Positions 17,715-27,591 of a stretch of DNA of 64,000 nucleotides are shown in pieces (the stretch's first letter is position 1; each line of letters opens with the position of its first letter). Under the pieces are notes generated by a model. That model had not been told where the DNA came from and ran no database searches. It worked only from the letters and a program-made list of their open reading frames with translations. The position numbers were made by a program, and so were the translations under genes. The DNA is from JAEMQF01 sp049297615 (lineage in GTDB: Bacteria; Pseudomonadota; Gammaproteobacteria; Burkholderiales; Burkholderiaceae_C): assembly GCA_049297615.1 (NCBI GenBank), contig JBAQUQ010000410.1:1-64000 (forward strand), written 5' to 3'.

Positions 17715-20684
17715 ATGGAGGCCGACTCGACGCCTGTGCACGGTGCCACTCAAATGCCAACGTCGTCTCACTTGTCTTGCCTCGAGAACCAGACGGAGTT
17801 TCAAGCGCGCCATATCGGTATCGACGCGACGGACGAAGGCCGCATGCTGTCGGTCATCGGCGCCGCGTCGAAGCAGGCTTTGATGGATGCCGTCATCCCG
17901 CGCGGTATCACCCGAAGCACGCCCATGCAATTGCCCTCGCCCATCGGCGAGGAGTCTGCCTTGGCCGAATTGCGCACGATCGCGTCGCGCAATCGAGTGC
18001 TGAAGAGTTGCATCGGCCAGGGTTATCACGGCACGCATACGCCCGCCGTAATCTTGCGCAATGTTCTCCAGAATCCCGCCTGGTACACCGCGTATACGCC
18101 CTACCAGGCGGAGATTTCCCAGGGCAGGCTCGAAGCCTTGGTCAACTTTCAGACCATGGTTTGCGATCTCACGGGTCTGGCGATCGCCGGCGCGTCGATG
18201 TTGGACGAAGCGACGGCTGCCGCCGAAGCGATGACACTCGCCCTGCGCGTGGGGAAATCGAACTCCAGGGTATTCTTCGTCGCCGACGACGTTTTGCCAC
18301 AGACGATCGAAGTCGTTCAGACACGAGCGAGGCCCCTGGGGCTGACGGTGCGGGTTGGGCCAGCCGGCGACGCCCCTCTCTGCGGTGCCTTTGCCGCGCT
18401 GTTCCAGTATCCCGGGGTGACTGGCATGGTGCGCGATCTGCGCCCGTTGACAGAAAGCCTGCAGCGACAAGGCGCATTAGCTATCGTCGCCGCCGACCTG
18501 CTGGCCTTGACGCTCTTGACACCCCCCGCGGAGCTGGGCGCCGACATCGCCGTGGGCAATACGCAGCGTTTTGGCATGCCCATGGGCAATGGCGGGCCAC
18601 ATGCCGCTTACCTGGCGACCAAGGATGACTTCAAGCGCTCGCTGCCGGGACGATTGGTCGGTGTCAGCGTCGACACCCAGGGCGCACCCGCGTTTCGCCT
18701 CGCCCTGCAAACGCGCGAGCAGCACATTCGGCGCGAGAAGGCCACGAGCAATATCTGCACCGCGCAAGTGCTGCCGGCTGTCGTCGCGAGCATGTACGCC
18801 GTCTATCACGGTGCCGAGGGATTGCGCCGCATCGCGTGGCGAATCGCGAGCTACACGGCAGTCTTGGCCAATCGCCTGCGCGAGTCAGGTTTCGACTTGC
18901 CGAACCCGAGCGGCTTCGACACCGTGCTCATCGATACCGGCGACCGCACGGACGCAGCGCTGCAAGCAGCCCTGCAGGCCGGCTACAACCTGCGCAGGGT
19001 TTCCGGGACGAGCCTGAGCATTTCGCTCGACGAGACGACGACGCGCGACGACGTCGACGCCCTGTGCAAAGCCTTGGGCTCGGCGAGTGCTGAGCACGCA
19101 TCGACCCCGAGTAGCACTGGGCAGGGCTCGAAACCGCCGTGGCATGGTTTCGAAGCGGGTGTCGAACCACTCTTCCCCGCGCCATTGGCGCGCACCAGCT
19201 CTTTTCTCGAGCACCCGGTATTTCGTCGGCATCGCAGCGAGACCGAAATGCTGCGCTACTTGCGCCGTCTCGCCGACAAAGACTTGGCACTGGACCGAAG
19301 CATGATCGCGCTGGGCTCGTGCACGATGAAACTGAACGCGACCAGCGAAATGATTCCTGTCACCTGGCCCGAATTTGCCGATGTGCACCCGTTCGCGCCG
19401 GCCGATCAGCGCTGCGGCTATGAGACATTGCGCGTGCAGTTGGAGACGTGGTTGTGCCAGGCCACGGGCTATCGTGGCGTGAGCCTGCAGCCCAATGCCG
19501 GATCGCAAGGCGAGTTTGCCGGGTTACTGGTCATCAAAGCCTGGCATGAGGCGCGCGGCGACATCGGCCGCAACATCTGCCTGATCCCCGCATCGGCGCA
19601 TGGCACGAACCCGGCGAGCGCGCAGATGGCGGGCCTGCAAGTCGTTGTGGTGCGTTGCGATGAGTCAGGCAACATCGACCTTGCCGACCTCGCTGCGAAG
19701 TGCGATGAACATGGGCCCGCCCTGGCCGCGGTGATGGTCACGTTCCCGTCGACATATGGAGTGTTCGACACTCAAATCAAGGAGCTGTGCGCCCTGGTGC
19801 ACCGCCACGGCGGGCGGGTTTATGTCGATGGCGCCAACATGAATGCGCTGGTGGGCATCGCCGCGCCGGGGGAGTTCGGCGGTGACGTGAGCCACCTCAA
19901 CTTGCACAAGACTTTCTGCATTCCGCACGGTGGCGGTGGGCCCGGTGTCGGCCCAGTCTGCGTTGTCGACGACTTGGTGCCTTATCTGCCTGGCCACCGT
20001 ACGGGCGGCACTCACAGCGCAAAGCAAGTCGGTGCTGTTTCGGCCGCGCCGATGGGCAACGCTGCGGTATTGCCTATCAGCTGGATGTATATGCGCATGA
20101 TGGGCGCGCCCGGCCTGCGCAGCGCCACCGAAGCGGCAATTCTTGCCGCCAACTACATCGCGGCACGCTTGGCCGATCACTATGAACTGCACTACAGCGG
20201 GAACATTGCAGGAATCAAGGGCGGGGGCGTCGCTCACGAATGCATTCTCGATTTGCGCCCGCTGCGAGACGCCTGCGGCATCAGCGCCGAAGACGTCGCC
20301 AAACGCCTCATCGACTACGGTTTTCACGCACCTACCTTGAGCTTTCCGGTTGCGGGCACCTTGATGGTCGAGCCCACCGAGAGCGAGTCGCTGCACGAGC
20401 TCGACCGGTTCTGCGACGCCATGATTGCGATTCGCGCTGAGGCTGCCCAGGTCGCGGCAGGCCATTGGCCACGCGAGGACAACCCCCTGAAGAACGCACC
20501 GCACACGGCGCAAGTGCTGCTTGCGCACGCGTGGGCGCACGCCTATACGCGCGAACAGGCCGCCTATCCACTGCCGGCGCTGCGTCAATCGAAATACTGG
20601 TCGCCCGTGAGCCGAGTCGACAACGCCTGGGGCGACCGCAATTTGAGCTGCACCTGCCCCCCGGTCAGCGACTACCAGAGCTGA
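17715..20684 (+). CDS. gcvP: Glycine dehydrogenase (decarboxylating), P protein
   Basis: PLP enzyme that decarboxylates glycine and loads the remaining aminomethyl group on GcvH. 989 residues, a single-chain P protein with both homologous halves. The first half has FQARHIGIDATDEGRML, YTPYQAEISQGRLEALVNFQTM and LDEATAAAEAM. The PLP-lysine region is in the second half, SHLNLHKTFCIPHGGGGPGVGP (Lys about residue 733). Neither ATG 17715 nor ATG 17754 has a strong ribosome-binding site, so the exact start is uncertain. It ends one base before the convergent dsbD stop. Confidence 0.96.
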   Translation: MEADSTPVHGATQMPTSSHLSCLENQTEFQARHIGIDATDEGRMLSVIGAASKQALMDAVIPRGITRSTPMQLPSPIGEESALAELRTIASRNRVLKSCIGQGYHGTHTPAVILRNVLQNPAWYTAYTPYQAEISQGRLEALVNFQTMVCDLTGLAIAGASMLDEATAAAEAMTLALRVGKSNSRVFFVADDVLPQTIEVVQTRARPLGLTVRVGPAGDAPLCGAFAALFQYPGVTGMVRDLRPLTESLQRQGALAIVAADLLALTLLTPPAELGADIAVGNTQRFGMPMGNGGPHAAYLATKDDFKRSLPGRLVGVSVDTQGAPAFRLALQTREQHIRREKATSNICTAQVLPAVVASMYAVYHGAEGLRRIAWRIASYTAVLANRLRESGFDLPNPSGFDTVLIDTGDRTDAALQAALQAGYNLRRVSGTSLSISLDETTTRDDVDALCKALGSASAEHASTPSSTGQGSKPPWHGFEAGVEPLFPAPLARTSSFLEHPVFRRHRSETEMLRYLRRLADKDLALDRSMIALGSCTMKLNATSEMIPVTWPEFADVHPFAPADQRCGYETLRVQLETWLCQATGYRGVSLQPNAGSQGEFAGLLVIKAWHEARGDIGRNICLIPASAHGTNPASAQMAGLQVVVVRCDESGNIDLADLAAKCDEHGPALAAVMVTFPSTYGVFDTQIKELCALVHRHGGRVYVDGANMNALVGIAAPGEFGGDVSHLNLHKTFCIPHGGGGPGVGPVCVVDDLVPYLPGHRTGGTHSAKQVGAVSAAPMGNAAVLPISWMYMRMMGAPGLRSATEAAILAANYIAARLADHYELHYSGNIAGIKGGGVAHECILDLRPLRDACGISAEDVAKRLIDYGFHAPTLSFPVAGTLMVEPTESESLHELDRFCDAMIAIRAEAAQVAAGHWPREDNPLKNAPHTAQVLLAHAWAHAYTREQAAYPLPALRQSKYWSPVSRVDNAWGDRNLSCTCPPVSDYQS

Positions 20685-20685
20685 T

Positions 20686-22578
20686 TCACCTCTGGCTCAG
20701 GCTTATTGCGCCTGGGGCGTCTTCCAGGCGGCTCAAGTGATTCAAGAAGGTTCGCGCATCCTGGTAGCCGATGACACGCGCGGCGCTCAACTCTTCGCCG
20801 CCCGGCCGAAAGAACAACAACGCGGGCGGGCCGAACAGGCCATAGCGACGCATGAGCGCTTTGTCGTCTGCTGAATTGGCCGTGACGTCGACGCGCACCA
20901 GGGTCATCTCGCCCAGTCGACGCCGGACCGAATCGTCGGTGAAGGTCAATCCTTCCATCTCCTTGCAAGACACGCACCAGTCGGCATAAAAGTCGAGCAT
21001 GACAAGCCTGGTCGAGCGCTTCAACACGGTATCCAGCGCGTCGAGGTTTGCAACCCCCTGGAACGCCAATGCCGGCTCGAGCCCTGCCGCAGCTGAAGCC
21101 GGTCGGGCGCGGGACCCCGACCAATGGGCCAGCGGCTGGAGCACGTCACGCCCGCCGGAGGCCGCGCCAACCAGCTGCAGCGCGGCCAAAACGGCCAGAA
21201 GGATCCCGGCGCTCTTGGTCATCGCGCGGCGCGGCGTCACTGCCTGTTCGAGCCGCTCGAAAGCGCCCAGGAAGACCGCACAAGCCAGCAGGAGGGCAGC
21301 CGCAGCGACCATTGCCGCCCAGACGGGTAAGACCGGGGCCACGATCCAAAGCGCAATCCCGATCAACATGAAACCGAACGCGTGCTTGATTCGCTCCATC
21401 CATGCGCCTGCACGGGGCAGCACGGATCCCGCGGAAAGTCCGAGCAGGATCAGCGGGGCACTCATGCCGACCGCCATCGCGAACAAGGCCACGCCGCCGA
21501 GCACGAGGTCGCGCGTCTGGCTGATGTAGACGAGCGCCCCGGCCAGCGGCGCGGCGACGCACGGCGACACGATCACCGCCGACAGCCCGCCCATCGCAAA
21601 GACGCCGGCATACCGGCCGCCTTGGAGGCGGCCCGACCATTGAGCAAGGCGCGACTGCAAGGCAGCGGGCATTTGAAGTTCATAGGCACCGAACATCGAC
21701 AGCGACAGGACAACCAGCAACAGTGCAAACGCGCCGAGCACCCAGGCGTTTTGCAGCGCTGCCGCGAGGCCCTCACCAATCAGCCCGGCGGCCATGCCGA
21801 ACGCGGTGTAGACAAGTGCCATGCCCATGGAGTATGTCAGCGCCAGGCGCAATCCGCGCCCGCGTGTCGGCGCGCCTGATTGCCCGACGATGATCGACGA
21901 AAGAATCGGCAGCATCGGCAGCACGCAAGGCGTCAGTGACAGCAGCAGACCCGCCAGCACGAAAGCACCGGCGACCCACAACAGGCTCTTCGAATCAAGG
22001 GCTGCAGCGAAACCGCCGCGCTCTGCGGCGCCACTTCCGGCCATCCCGATGCCCTCGGAAACCGCGCCACCGCCCCCGGCCACGGGCGTCGGCGTCGCAC
22101 TCGCAGCCTGGACCTCACTCAACAAGGAAACCCTCATCGGCGCGCCGCCTTGACCCGCGTCGACGCGCAAGGTGCGCTGCGTCGGCGGATAGCACAGGCC
22201 TTGATCGGCACAACCCTGGTTGCCAACCAGAAGCTCGAACGGCGTGAACGCTGCCGTGGCCGGTTCAGCCAGGGTCAGCGTCAACGCGACGCTGCGACGA
22301 AAGGTCTCCACGTCCTTCTGGAAGGTTTCGTCATATTTGACTGTCCCCTTAGGCACCTGAAGCGCCCCCAGCTTCACCCCGGGTGGGCTGGCCTGGACAC
22401 TGAACTTGTCGCCATACAGGTAGTAGCCGGGTGCGATATCGAAGCGAATCTCGATGCGCTGCGCGTCCAACGCACGGCCGGAAAGCCTGAACGCAACTTC
22501 GGGATCGAGAAATTCGTCGGCGGCCTGCGTCAATCCGGCGAATACCGCTGCGGCCAGCAAAGGCAAAAATCGTCTCAT
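20686..22578 (-). CDS. dsbD: Thiol:disulfide interchange protein DsbD
   Basis: Carries electrons from cytoplasmic thioredoxin across the inner membrane to periplasmic DsbC/CcmG-type partners. ATG 22578 gives 630 residues and a signal peptide (MRRFLPLLAAAVFAGLTQAADEF); a GTG at 22602 is an alternative. All three redox pairs are present: the periplasmic alpha domain (GCADQGLCYPP), the membrane beta domain with eight segments (LTPCVLPMLP and VIVSPCVAAPLAG), and a C-terminal thioredoxin-like gamma domain (FYADWCVSCKEME). Convergent with gcvP. Confidence 0.94.
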   Translation of the reverse strand: MRRFLPLLAAAVFAGLTQAADEFLDPEVAFRLSGRALDAQRIEIRFDIAPGYYLYGDKFSVQASPPGVKLGALQVPKGTVKYDETFQKDVETFRRSVALTLTLAEPATAAFTPFELLVGNQGCADQGLCYPPTQRTLRVDAGQGGAPMRVSLLSEVQAASATPTPVAGGGGAVSEGIGMAGSGAAERGGFAAALDSKSLLWVAGAFVLAGLLLSLTPCVLPMLPILSSIIVGQSGAPTRGRGLRLALTYSMGMALVYTAFGMAAGLIGEGLAAALQNAWVLGAFALLLVVLSLSMFGAYELQMPAALQSRLAQWSGRLQGGRYAGVFAMGGLSAVIVSPCVAAPLAGALVYISQTRDLVLGGVALFAMAVGMSAPLILLGLSAGSVLPRAGAWMERIKHAFGFMLIGIALWIVAPVLPVWAAMVAAAALLLACAVFLGAFERLEQAVTPRRAMTKSAGILLAVLAALQLVGAASGGRDVLQPLAHWSGSRARPASAAAGLEPALAFQGVANLDALDTVLKRSTRLVMLDFYADWCVSCKEMEGLTFTDDSVRRRLGEMTLVRVDVTANSADDKALMRRYGLFGPPALLFFRPGGEELSAARVIGYQDARTFLNHLSRLEDAPGAISLSQR

Positions 22579-22718
22579 CGCACTGTTCCAATGTCTGCGC
22601 ACAAGCGTGAGCGTACACCGTCGCCCGCTCCGGCGGCTTGCGAATCCGCCCCCTGGAGACCTCTGAACGTGTGGCAGTGCAAAGCCAGGCTGTTTCCAGG
22701 CGCCACGACAATCGGATC

Positions 22719-23366
22719 ATGTCCCAGCTGTTTCAGGTGCATCCGGAAGATCCCCAACCGCGCCTGATTCGGCAAGCCGCGCAGATTCTGCACGGCGGTG
22801 GCATCGCGGCGATTCCCACAGATTCGAGCTACGCGCTGGTTTGTCACGTCGACGACAAGAATGCCGCGCAGAAACTGCGCCGCATTCGAGGTGTCGACGA
22901 CTCACACCAATTGACATTGTTATGCCGCGACCTCAGCGAGCTCGCGACCTATGCGCGCGTTGACAACCGGCAGTACCGCATGCTCAAACATGGAACACCT
23001 GGGGCGTTCACCTTCATTCTCGAAGCGACCAAAGAGGTGCCGCGCCGCCTGTCGCACCCGTCGCGGCGCACCATCGGCTTGCGCGTGCCGGACCATAGAG
23101 TCACCCAGGAACTGCTTGCGGTCCTGGGCCAACCCCTGCTTGCCACCACCCTGATCGCGCCCGGGCAGTCCGAGCCGATGAATGACCCCCGGTTGATCCG
23201 AATCCGTTTCGAAAGGGCCGTTCAAGCCGTCCTGGACGCGGGCGCCTGTTCCATGCTGCCCACCACCGTGGTTGATCTCAGTGGAGGCGGCGCCGTGCTG
23301 TTGCGACGCGGCCGAGGCGACCCTGCATTGCTCGGCTTGGAGTTCGATACCACGCCCCCGGCTTAG
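22719..23366 (+). CDS. yciO: YciO-type Sua5/YrdC family protein
   Basis: ATG 22719 gives 215 residues starting MSQLFQVHPEDPQPRLIRQAAQILHGGGIAAIPTDSSYALVCHVDDKNAAQKLRRIRGVDDSHQLTLLCRDLSELATYARVDN. This matches the YciO subgroup of the YrdC/Sua5 fold throughout. TsaC/Sua5 members make threonylcarbamoyl-AMP for the t6A modification of tRNA; YciO proteins share the fold and RNA/ATP-binding surface, but their physiological role is less certain. Divergent from dsbD, convergent with folE2. Confidence 0.88.
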   Translation: MSQLFQVHPEDPQPRLIRQAAQILHGGGIAAIPTDSSYALVCHVDDKNAAQKLRRIRGVDDSHQLTLLCRDLSELATYARVDNRQYRMLKHGTPGAFTFILEATKEVPRRLSHPSRRTIGLRVPDHRVTQELLAVLGQPLLATTLIAPGQSEPMNDPRLIRIRFERAVQAVLDAGACSMLPTTVVDLSGGGAVLLRRGRGDPALLGLEFDTTPPA

Positions 23367-23386
23367 GAGCCCAGACGCAGCGCGAA

Positions 23387-24196
23387 TCAGATGCCCGTGG
23401 GCAAGGCGCCGCGTTCGATGCTGGCAATCGCCGAATGACTGTGAATCGATTCAAAATTCTCAACGTCGACACGGTAACGCCCCACGCGCGGCTCGGCGTC
23501 GAGCAGCAATGCCACGTCGCGAACCATGTCCTCGACGAATTTTGGGTTTTCATAGGCGCGTTCGGTGATCCACTTTTCGTCCGAGCGTTTGAGCAAGGAC
23601 CAAATCTCACTCGAGGCGCTGTCCTCGGCGAAGCGAACCATTTCTTCCCAGCTGAGGTCGCCTAACAATTCGGCGCAGACCTCGACATGCGATCGCTGGT
23701 TGTGCGCCCCATACTTTGAAATCTCCTTGGAACAAGGACACAAGGACTTGACGGGCACCATGACGCCGGCCCAAATCGAGGCTGCACCGCCGCGTTGCTG
23801 CGCCACCCAACGCCCCTGGTACTCGAGCAGACTTTGCACTCCCGATACCGGTGCGCGCTTGCGCAAGAAGAACGGGAAGCGCGCTTCGATGTGCCCTTCG
23901 GTGGCATCGAGCCGCTCGAGCAACGCGCCCATTTCGCTGCGCAAGCTCGTGAAATCGACCGGTTCTCGCTGCGCATCGAGCCACGCCACGAAGCGGGACA
24001 TGTGCGTGCCCTTGCGCCTGGCGGGCAAGGCCACGTCCAGGCTCCACAACGCGACGCTTGTGGCAACTCCCTCGCCGATGCGCAAGGCAATCGGGTAACG
24101 CACGGCACGCACCCCGACGCGCTGAATCGCCAGTTGCCGCCCGTCGCGAGCGCTCTGAGTATCGGGGATTTGCTGCGCGTCTTTCAGCAGGGTCAT
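23387..24196 (-). CDS. folE2: GTP cyclohydrolase IB, FolE2 type
   Basis: First step of folate (and queuosine) synthesis, GTP to dihydroneopterin triphosphate. 269 residues. The C-terminal CPCSKEISKYGAHNQRSHVEV carries the conserved Cys and His of the FolE2 family; the N-terminal half has GVRAVRYPIAL, THMSRFV and RFPFFLRKRAPVSG. FolE2 enzymes work with various metals and often replace or back up zinc-dependent FolE under zinc limitation. No Zur-type palindrome is obvious upstream. The gene sits between yciO and dxs, separate from folP. Confidence 0.94.
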   Translation of the reverse strand: MTLLKDAQQIPDTQSARDGRQLAIQRVGVRAVRYPIALRIGEGVATSVALWSLDVALPARRKGTHMSRFVAWLDAQREPVDFTSLRSEMGALLERLDATEGHIEARFPFFLRKRAPVSGVQSLLEYQGRWVAQQRGGAASIWAGVMVPVKSLCPCSKEISKYGAHNQRSHVEVCAELLGDLSWEEMVRFAEDSASSEIWSLLKRSDEKWITERAYENPKFVEDMVRDVALLLDAEPRVGRYRVDVENFESIHSHSAIASIERGALPTGI

Positions 24197-24307
24197 GGTC
24201 AGTTCGATTCGTCAGCGATGTGCGGGCCATCGTGCCAGCAATTCACACCCGACGCCGGCGCAGGGCCAATGCAGCTCGGGGAGTGGTTGCGTTTTGCGAT
24301 CAATGGA

Positions 24308-26200
24308 TCAATGCTTCGCCACAGCGCGCAACAGCGCCGGCTTGGATCCGAAACGCTCGACGATGGCGCGCTCGATCCCCGCCGCGTCCAGCCCGCAGCG
24401 CGCGAGCAGCTTGGCCGGGTCGCCGTGTTCGATGAACTGATCCGGAAGACCCAAATTCAGGACCGGGATCGAACCACCGGCACGGGCCAGCACTTCGAGC
24501 ACGGCACTGCCTGCCCCTGCCAACACGCAGCCTTCTTCGACCGTGACAATGGCTTCGTGCGTGCGCGCAAGCTCCAAGACCAGCGCATCGTCGAGCGGCT
24601 TGGCAAAGCGCATATTGACCACGGTGGCGGCGAGCGCTTCACCCGCTGCCAGTGCCTGATACAGCAGGGTCCCGAAGGCAAGGATAGCGATGCGACTGCC
24701 ACGGCGGCGCACTTCGCCTTTGCCAAAGGGCAATGCCGTCATCTCGGCTTGGATCGCCACGCCGGCACCGCTGCCGCGCGGGTAGCGCACAGCCACCGGG
24801 TGGTCCTGCAAAAACGCCGTGTACAGCGCCTGGCGGCATTCGTTTTCGTCGGCAGGCGTCAGCACGCTCATATTGGGTATGCAGCGCAGGTAGGCGATGT
24901 CGTAGGCGCCGGCATGGGTGGGGCCGTCGGCCCCCACGATTCCGGCCCGATCCAGCGCAAAAACGACCGGCAAGTTTTGAATCGCCACGTCGTGAATCAA
25001 CTGGTCGTAGCCGCGCTGCAAGAAGGTGGAATAGATCGCCACCACCGGCTTCATGCCTTCGCACGCCAGGCCCGCGGCGAACGTCACCGCATGCTGTTCG
25101 GCGATCCCGACGTCGTGGTAGCGGCGCGGAAAACGCTTCTCGAATTCGACCATTCCCGAGCCTTCGCGCATGGCTGGAGTGATCGCGACCAGGCGCTCGT
25201 CCTTTTCGGCCATGTCGCACAGCCACTGGCCGAAAACCTGCGTGAAACTCGTCTTCGGAGCTTGCACCGGTTTTTGAAACCCGATGCTGGGGTCGAACTT
25301 TCCCGACGCCGCGTGGTAACCCACTGGGTCGGCCTCGGCGAGCTTGTAGCCGTAGCCTTTGCGCGTCACGACGTGCAGGAACTGTTGCCCCTTGAGTTCG
25401 CGCAAGTTCTCCAGGGTTGGAATCAGCGAATCGAGGTCGTGGCCGTCGATTGGCCCGACGTAGTTGAAGCCCAACTCTTCGAAGATCGTGCCCGGTACGA
25501 TCATTCCCTTGGCGTGCTCCTCAAAGCGCCGTGCCAACTCGAACAAGGGCGGTGCGTTCTTCAAGACCGTCTTGGCCGTGTCGCGCGCCGCCGCGTAGAA
25601 CTTGCCACTCATCAGGCGCGCGAGGTAGCGGTTCAGCGCACCCACCGGAGGCGAGATCGACATGTCGTTGTCGTTCAACACGACCAGCATGTCGAGGTCG
25701 GACACGCCGGCGTTGTTGAGCGCCTCGTAGGCCATGCCGGCCGACATGGCGCCATCACCGATGATCGCCACCGTCTTGCGATCTTCGCCCTTCATGCGTG
25801 CCGCCACCGCCATGCCCAGCGCGGCGGAAATCGAGGTTGATGAATGGGCCGTGCCGAAGGCGTCGAATTCGCTCTCAGTGCGCGACGGAAAGCCCGAGAT
25901 GCCACCGAGCTGGCGCAGTGTGCCCATGCGTTCGCGCCGGCCGGTGAGGATCTTGTGCGGATAGGTCTGGTGGCCCACATCCCACACCAAACGGTCGTGC
26001 GGTGCGCTGAAGACATAGTGCAATGCGACCGTCAGTTCCACAGTCCCCAGATTCGAACCCAGGTGGCCACCGGTCTGCGAAACGCTGTCCAGCATGAACT
26101 GACGCACTTCGGCGGCCAATTGAACCAGCTCGGCGCGGCTCAGGCGTTTCAGGTCCGCAGGAGCCTGGATCATGTTCAGCAAGGAATGTTTCATGAGCAT
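24308..26200 (-). CDS. dxs: 1-deoxy-D-xylulose-5-phosphate synthase
   Basis: Thiamine-diphosphate enzyme that joins pyruvate and glyceraldehyde-3-phosphate, the first step of the MEP isoprenoid pathway. 630 residues. The TPP-binding GDGAMSAGMAYEALNN segment is near residue 150. QTGGHLGSNLGTVELTVALHYVF lies near the N-terminus, followed by DVGHQTYPHKILTGRR, the transketolase-like pyrimidine domain (AIYSTFLQRGYDQLIHDVAIQNLPV) and the C-terminal domain. ATG 26200 and ATG 26194 are both possible starts. It lies 9 bp after ispA, giving xseB-ispA-dxs in one operon, a widespread proteobacterial arrangement. Confidence 0.96.
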   Translation of the reverse strand: MLMKHSLLNMIQAPADLKRLSRAELVQLAAEVRQFMLDSVSQTGGHLGSNLGTVELTVALHYVFSAPHDRLVWDVGHQTYPHKILTGRRERMGTLRQLGGISGFPSRTESEFDAFGTAHSSTSISAALGMAVAARMKGEDRKTVAIIGDGAMSAGMAYEALNNAGVSDLDMLVVLNDNDMSISPPVGALNRYLARLMSGKFYAAARDTAKTVLKNAPPLFELARRFEEHAKGMIVPGTIFEELGFNYVGPIDGHDLDSLIPTLENLRELKGQQFLHVVTRKGYGYKLAEADPVGYHAASGKFDPSIGFQKPVQAPKTSFTQVFGQWLCDMAEKDERLVAITPAMREGSGMVEFEKRFPRRYHDVGIAEQHAVTFAAGLACEGMKPVVAIYSTFLQRGYDQLIHDVAIQNLPVVFALDRAGIVGADGPTHAGAYDIAYLRCIPNMSVLTPADENECRQALYTAFLQDHPVAVRYPRGSGAGVAIQAEMTALPFGKGEVRRRGSRIAILAFGTLLYQALAAGEALAATVVNMRFAKPLDDALVLELARTHEAIVTVEEGCVLAGAGSAVLEVLARAGGSIPVLNLGLPDQFIEHGDPAKLLARCGLDAAGIERAIVERFGSKPALLRAVAKH

Positions 26201-26209
26201 GGCGGCATC

Positions 26210-27097
26210 CTAACTGTCCCGTTCCACGACTTTGTCGGCCAAGACGCTGAGCCAGGCGGCGTCGCCCAGGCCACTGCGCGCCAAAGCGGCCTGGGCCTGA
26301 TCGCGCAAATCGTCGGCGTGGCGCCGCGCTGCATCGAGGCCAAGCACGGTGACATACGTGGGCTTGTTGTTGTCGATGTCCTTGCCCGCAGTCTTACCCA
26401 AGGTGGTCGAGGCCTGCGTGACGTCGAGAATGTCGTCGACGACCTGGAACGCCAGCCCCAGCGCCTTGCCGTAGCTGTCCAGTGCTGCCCACGCCGCAGC
26501 ACTCGGACTTCCGCAAGCTGCTCCCATCAGCACACTCGAGCACAGCAATGCGCCTGTCTTGCGCTGATGCATGTCGCGCAGCCGGGGCTCGTCCAGCGCT
26601 ACGCCAATGCTGGCCAGATCGATCGCCTGGCCGCCGGCCATGCCTGCGTGCCCGGCAGCGCGCGCCAATAAACCGCATAAACGCGCCTGCACAGCGGCAG
26701 GAACGCCAGCGTCGGGCGTCAGCACCTCGAACGCCAAGGCCTGCATGGCGTCGCCCGCGAGCATGGCCTGGGCCTGGCCGAATTGCACATGGACCGTGGG
26801 TTTGCCGCGCCGCAGAATGTCGTTGTCCATGCAGGGCATGTCGTCGTGAATCAGCGAGTAGGCGTGAATCAGCTCGACGGCGCCAGCCGCACGCAGGGCC
26901 GCTTCGCGCAGCCCGCCAACGGCCTGGTTCGCGGCCAGCACCAGCAGCGGGCGCAATCGCTTGCCGCCGTCCAGGACGCCGTAGCGCATCGCCTGCCCCA
27001 GACCTGCCGGCGCGTTCTCCGGCACCCAAGCCAGCAATGCGCTTTCGACAGCCTGCAGTTCCGCCTTCATCCACAGTTCGAAATCGCCCAGGTTCAT
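26210..27097 (-). CDS. ispA: Farnesyl diphosphate synthase IspA
   Basis: Polyprenyl synthase condensing IPP with DMAPP and geranyl-PP for quinone and undecaprenyl precursors. The start at ATG 27097 (MNLGDFELWMKAELQAVESALLAW, 295 residues) overlaps the xseB stop by 4 bp (ATGA). The open frame extends much further upstream but only through xseB in another frame. It carries GGKRLRPLL, the first Asp-rich motif HDDMPCMDND (DDxxxxD type) and the second, FQVVDDILDVTQ. The product length (farnesyl) is inferred from operon context and size. Confidence 0.93.
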   Translation of the reverse strand: MNLGDFELWMKAELQAVESALLAWVPENAPAGLGQAMRYGVLDGGKRLRPLLVLAANQAVGGLREAALRAAGAVELIHAYSLIHDDMPCMDNDILRRGKPTVHVQFGQAQAMLAGDAMQALAFEVLTPDAGVPAAVQARLCGLLARAAGHAGMAGGQAIDLASIGVALDEPRLRDMHQRKTGALLCSSVLMGAACGSPSAAAWAALDSYGKALGLAFQVVDDILDVTQASTTLGKTAGKDIDNNKPTYVTVLGLDAARRHADDLRDQAQAALARSGLGDAAWLSVLADKVVERDS

Positions 27098-27336
27098 GAC
27101 GCCGCCCAGGGTTTGAGCCGACCCTCCTCGAAAACCTTGACTTGCGCTTCGACCGCTTCTAGACGCGAGCGGCAAATCTGCAGCAACTCGGCACCGCGCC
27201 GATAGGTTTGAATCAGGCGATCGAGCGGCAACTGGCCTTCTTCCATCGACGCGACCATGCGTTCGAGCTCGGCCAGCGCATCCTCGTAGCTCATTTCTTC
27301 TTTGGCCGGAGCAGTCGATACGGTAGTCTTGGCCAT
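27094..27336 (-). CDS. xseB: Exodeoxyribonuclease VII small subunit XseB
   Basis: 80 residues from ATG 27336 (MAKTTVSTAPAKEEMSYEDALAELERMVASMEEGQLPLDRLIQTYRRGAELLQICRSRLEAVEAQVKV). This is the two-helix XseB fold that binds in multiple copies to XseA to form the single-strand exonuclease VII. ATG 27348 is a possible earlier start. First gene of xseB-ispA-dxs; the 255-bp region upstream is shared with the divergent Rieske oxygenase gene. xseA is not in the window. Confidence 0.9.
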   Translation of the reverse strand: MAKTTVSTAPAKEEMSYEDALAELERMVASMEEGQLPLDRLIQTYRRGAELLQICRSRLEAVEAQVKVFEEGRLKPWAAS

Positions 27337-27532
27337 TCGCCTTTGCATTTAGCATCTCCATGCCGATTGTAGTCAGCACCACGCCTTGCGAATCTCGCCC
27401 TTACAGCGCAATCTTGGGCAAAGTTCGCTGGGGTTTGCGAGCGTCTGCGGGCCCGTAGCGCGCCATTAAGATCTGCGGGCTGCGCGGAGTCCATCGCGCG
27501 AATCCCCCTTTTCCAGGCCAGTTTGGGCTGAT

Positions 27533-27553
27533 TGTTCGGATCCTGTTCGGATC
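27533..27553 (+). promoter_or_regulatory. Direct repeat upstream of the Rieske oxygenase gene
   Basis: TGTTCGGATC occurs twice (27533-27542 and 27544-27553), offset by 11 bp, one helical turn, followed directly by TTTTTT. It lies about 40 bp before the oxygenase start. Such spacing could reflect a dimeric regulator site, but no known consensus is matched. Confidence 0.3.
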
Positions 27554-27591
27554 TTTTTTGAATCTTTTCTCTATCGAGGCCTCTCTAGACC